This document shows, piece by piece, positions 6,025 to 6,155 of a DNA stretch of 6,155 nt. Origin of the DNA: Bacteroidales bacterium (GTDB lineage Bacteria > Bacteroidota > Bacteroidia > Bacteroidales > VadinHA17); NCBI GenBank assembly GCA_003162595.1, contig PMNJ01000191.1, forward strand, positions 1 to 6,155. The letters run 5' to 3'. Within the stretch, counting starts at the first letter, position 1; the number at the start of each line of letters is the position of its first letter. The notes beneath the pieces are model-generated. The model was not told the DNA's origin and made no database searches. It saw only the letters and a list, made by a program, of their open reading frames with translations. The position numbers and the translations under genes are program-made.

Positions 6025-6155
6025 ATGGAAAAGATCAGAATAGCAATAATTGATGATGAAACCCCTGCCCGGGAATTAATCAAACATTATTTAAATGAGG
6101 TGGATTCCATAGAAGTGATTGCTGAATGTGCAGATGGCTTTTCAGGATTGAAATC
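6025..6155 (+). CDS. Response regulator, N-terminal receiver fragment (probably LytTR family)
   Basis: Only the first 43 codons are in the window; the gene runs off the right edge. The start MEKIRIAIIDDETPARELI has the receiver fold's first beta strand followed by the acidic pair Asp10-Asp11, part of the phosphorylation pocket, and the ARELI helix. The following DSIEVIAECADGFSG matches the second strand and the loop before the phospho-acceptor Asp, which is beyond the edge. The DDE-x-PAR-x-L beginning and the position after a LytS-type kinase are typical of LytTR-family DNA-binding regulators, but the output domain is not visible, so the LytTR assignment is inference. The 82-bp gap after the kinase has no clear promoter or terminator hairpin, so co-transcription is likely. 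Confidence 0.88.
   Translation, partial: MEKIRIAIIDDETPARELIKHYLNEVDSIEVIAECADGFSGLK

Overview
The window looks like a chromosomal stretch from a member of the Bacteroidota (Bacteroidetes), probably an uncultured or environmental lineage related to Bacteroidales. The support is threefold. The DNA is moderately AT-rich. Putative promoters carry the Bacteroidota -7 element TAnnTTTG, with no convincing sigma70 -35/-10 pair and few Shine-Dalgarno sequences. The gene content and order (DUF177-rpmF-plsX-fabH, and bactofilin next to AtpZ) also fit this phylum. No mobile element, CRISPR array, tRNA or rRNA was seen. All the longer genes are intact, and only the two edge genes are cut, by the window itself.

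The layout is two divergent transcription units. Everything left of about 3533 is on the minus strand. Read in the direction of transcription, it begins with the conserved cluster yceD (DUF177), rpmF (ribosomal protein L32), plsX (acyl phosphate synthesis for phospholipids) and fabH (initiation of fatty acid synthesis). The intergenic gaps in this cluster are only 12, 25 and 2 bp. After 81 bp with its own candidate promoter come a bactofilin (polymer-forming cytoskeletal protein), a small AtpZ/AtpI-family membrane protein whose start lies inside the bactofilin gene, and the beginning of a hydrophobic AtpI-like protein that runs off the left edge. From knowledge of the phylum, the F1Fo ATP synthase genes (atpB onward) would be expected beyond the left edge, but they are not visible.

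Right of about 3683 everything is on the plus strand: a four-helix LiaI/LiaF-like membrane protein (125 aa), a longer paralogue with the same membrane half plus a glycine-rich beta-repeat C-terminal domain (249 aa), a LytS/YehU-type sensor histidine kinase (351 aa), and the start of a response regulator receiver domain cut by the right edge. Together these look like an envelope-stress sensing module. It is similar in logic to the Firmicutes LiaF-LiaS-LiaR system but built on a LytS-type kinase. This is the most interesting part of the window, although its components belong to recognisable families.

The left unit supplies ribosome, lipid and probably ATP-synthase housekeeping functions. The right unit probably monitors the cell envelope. 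The 182-bp divergent region between them (3533-3714) holds both sets of promoter signals.
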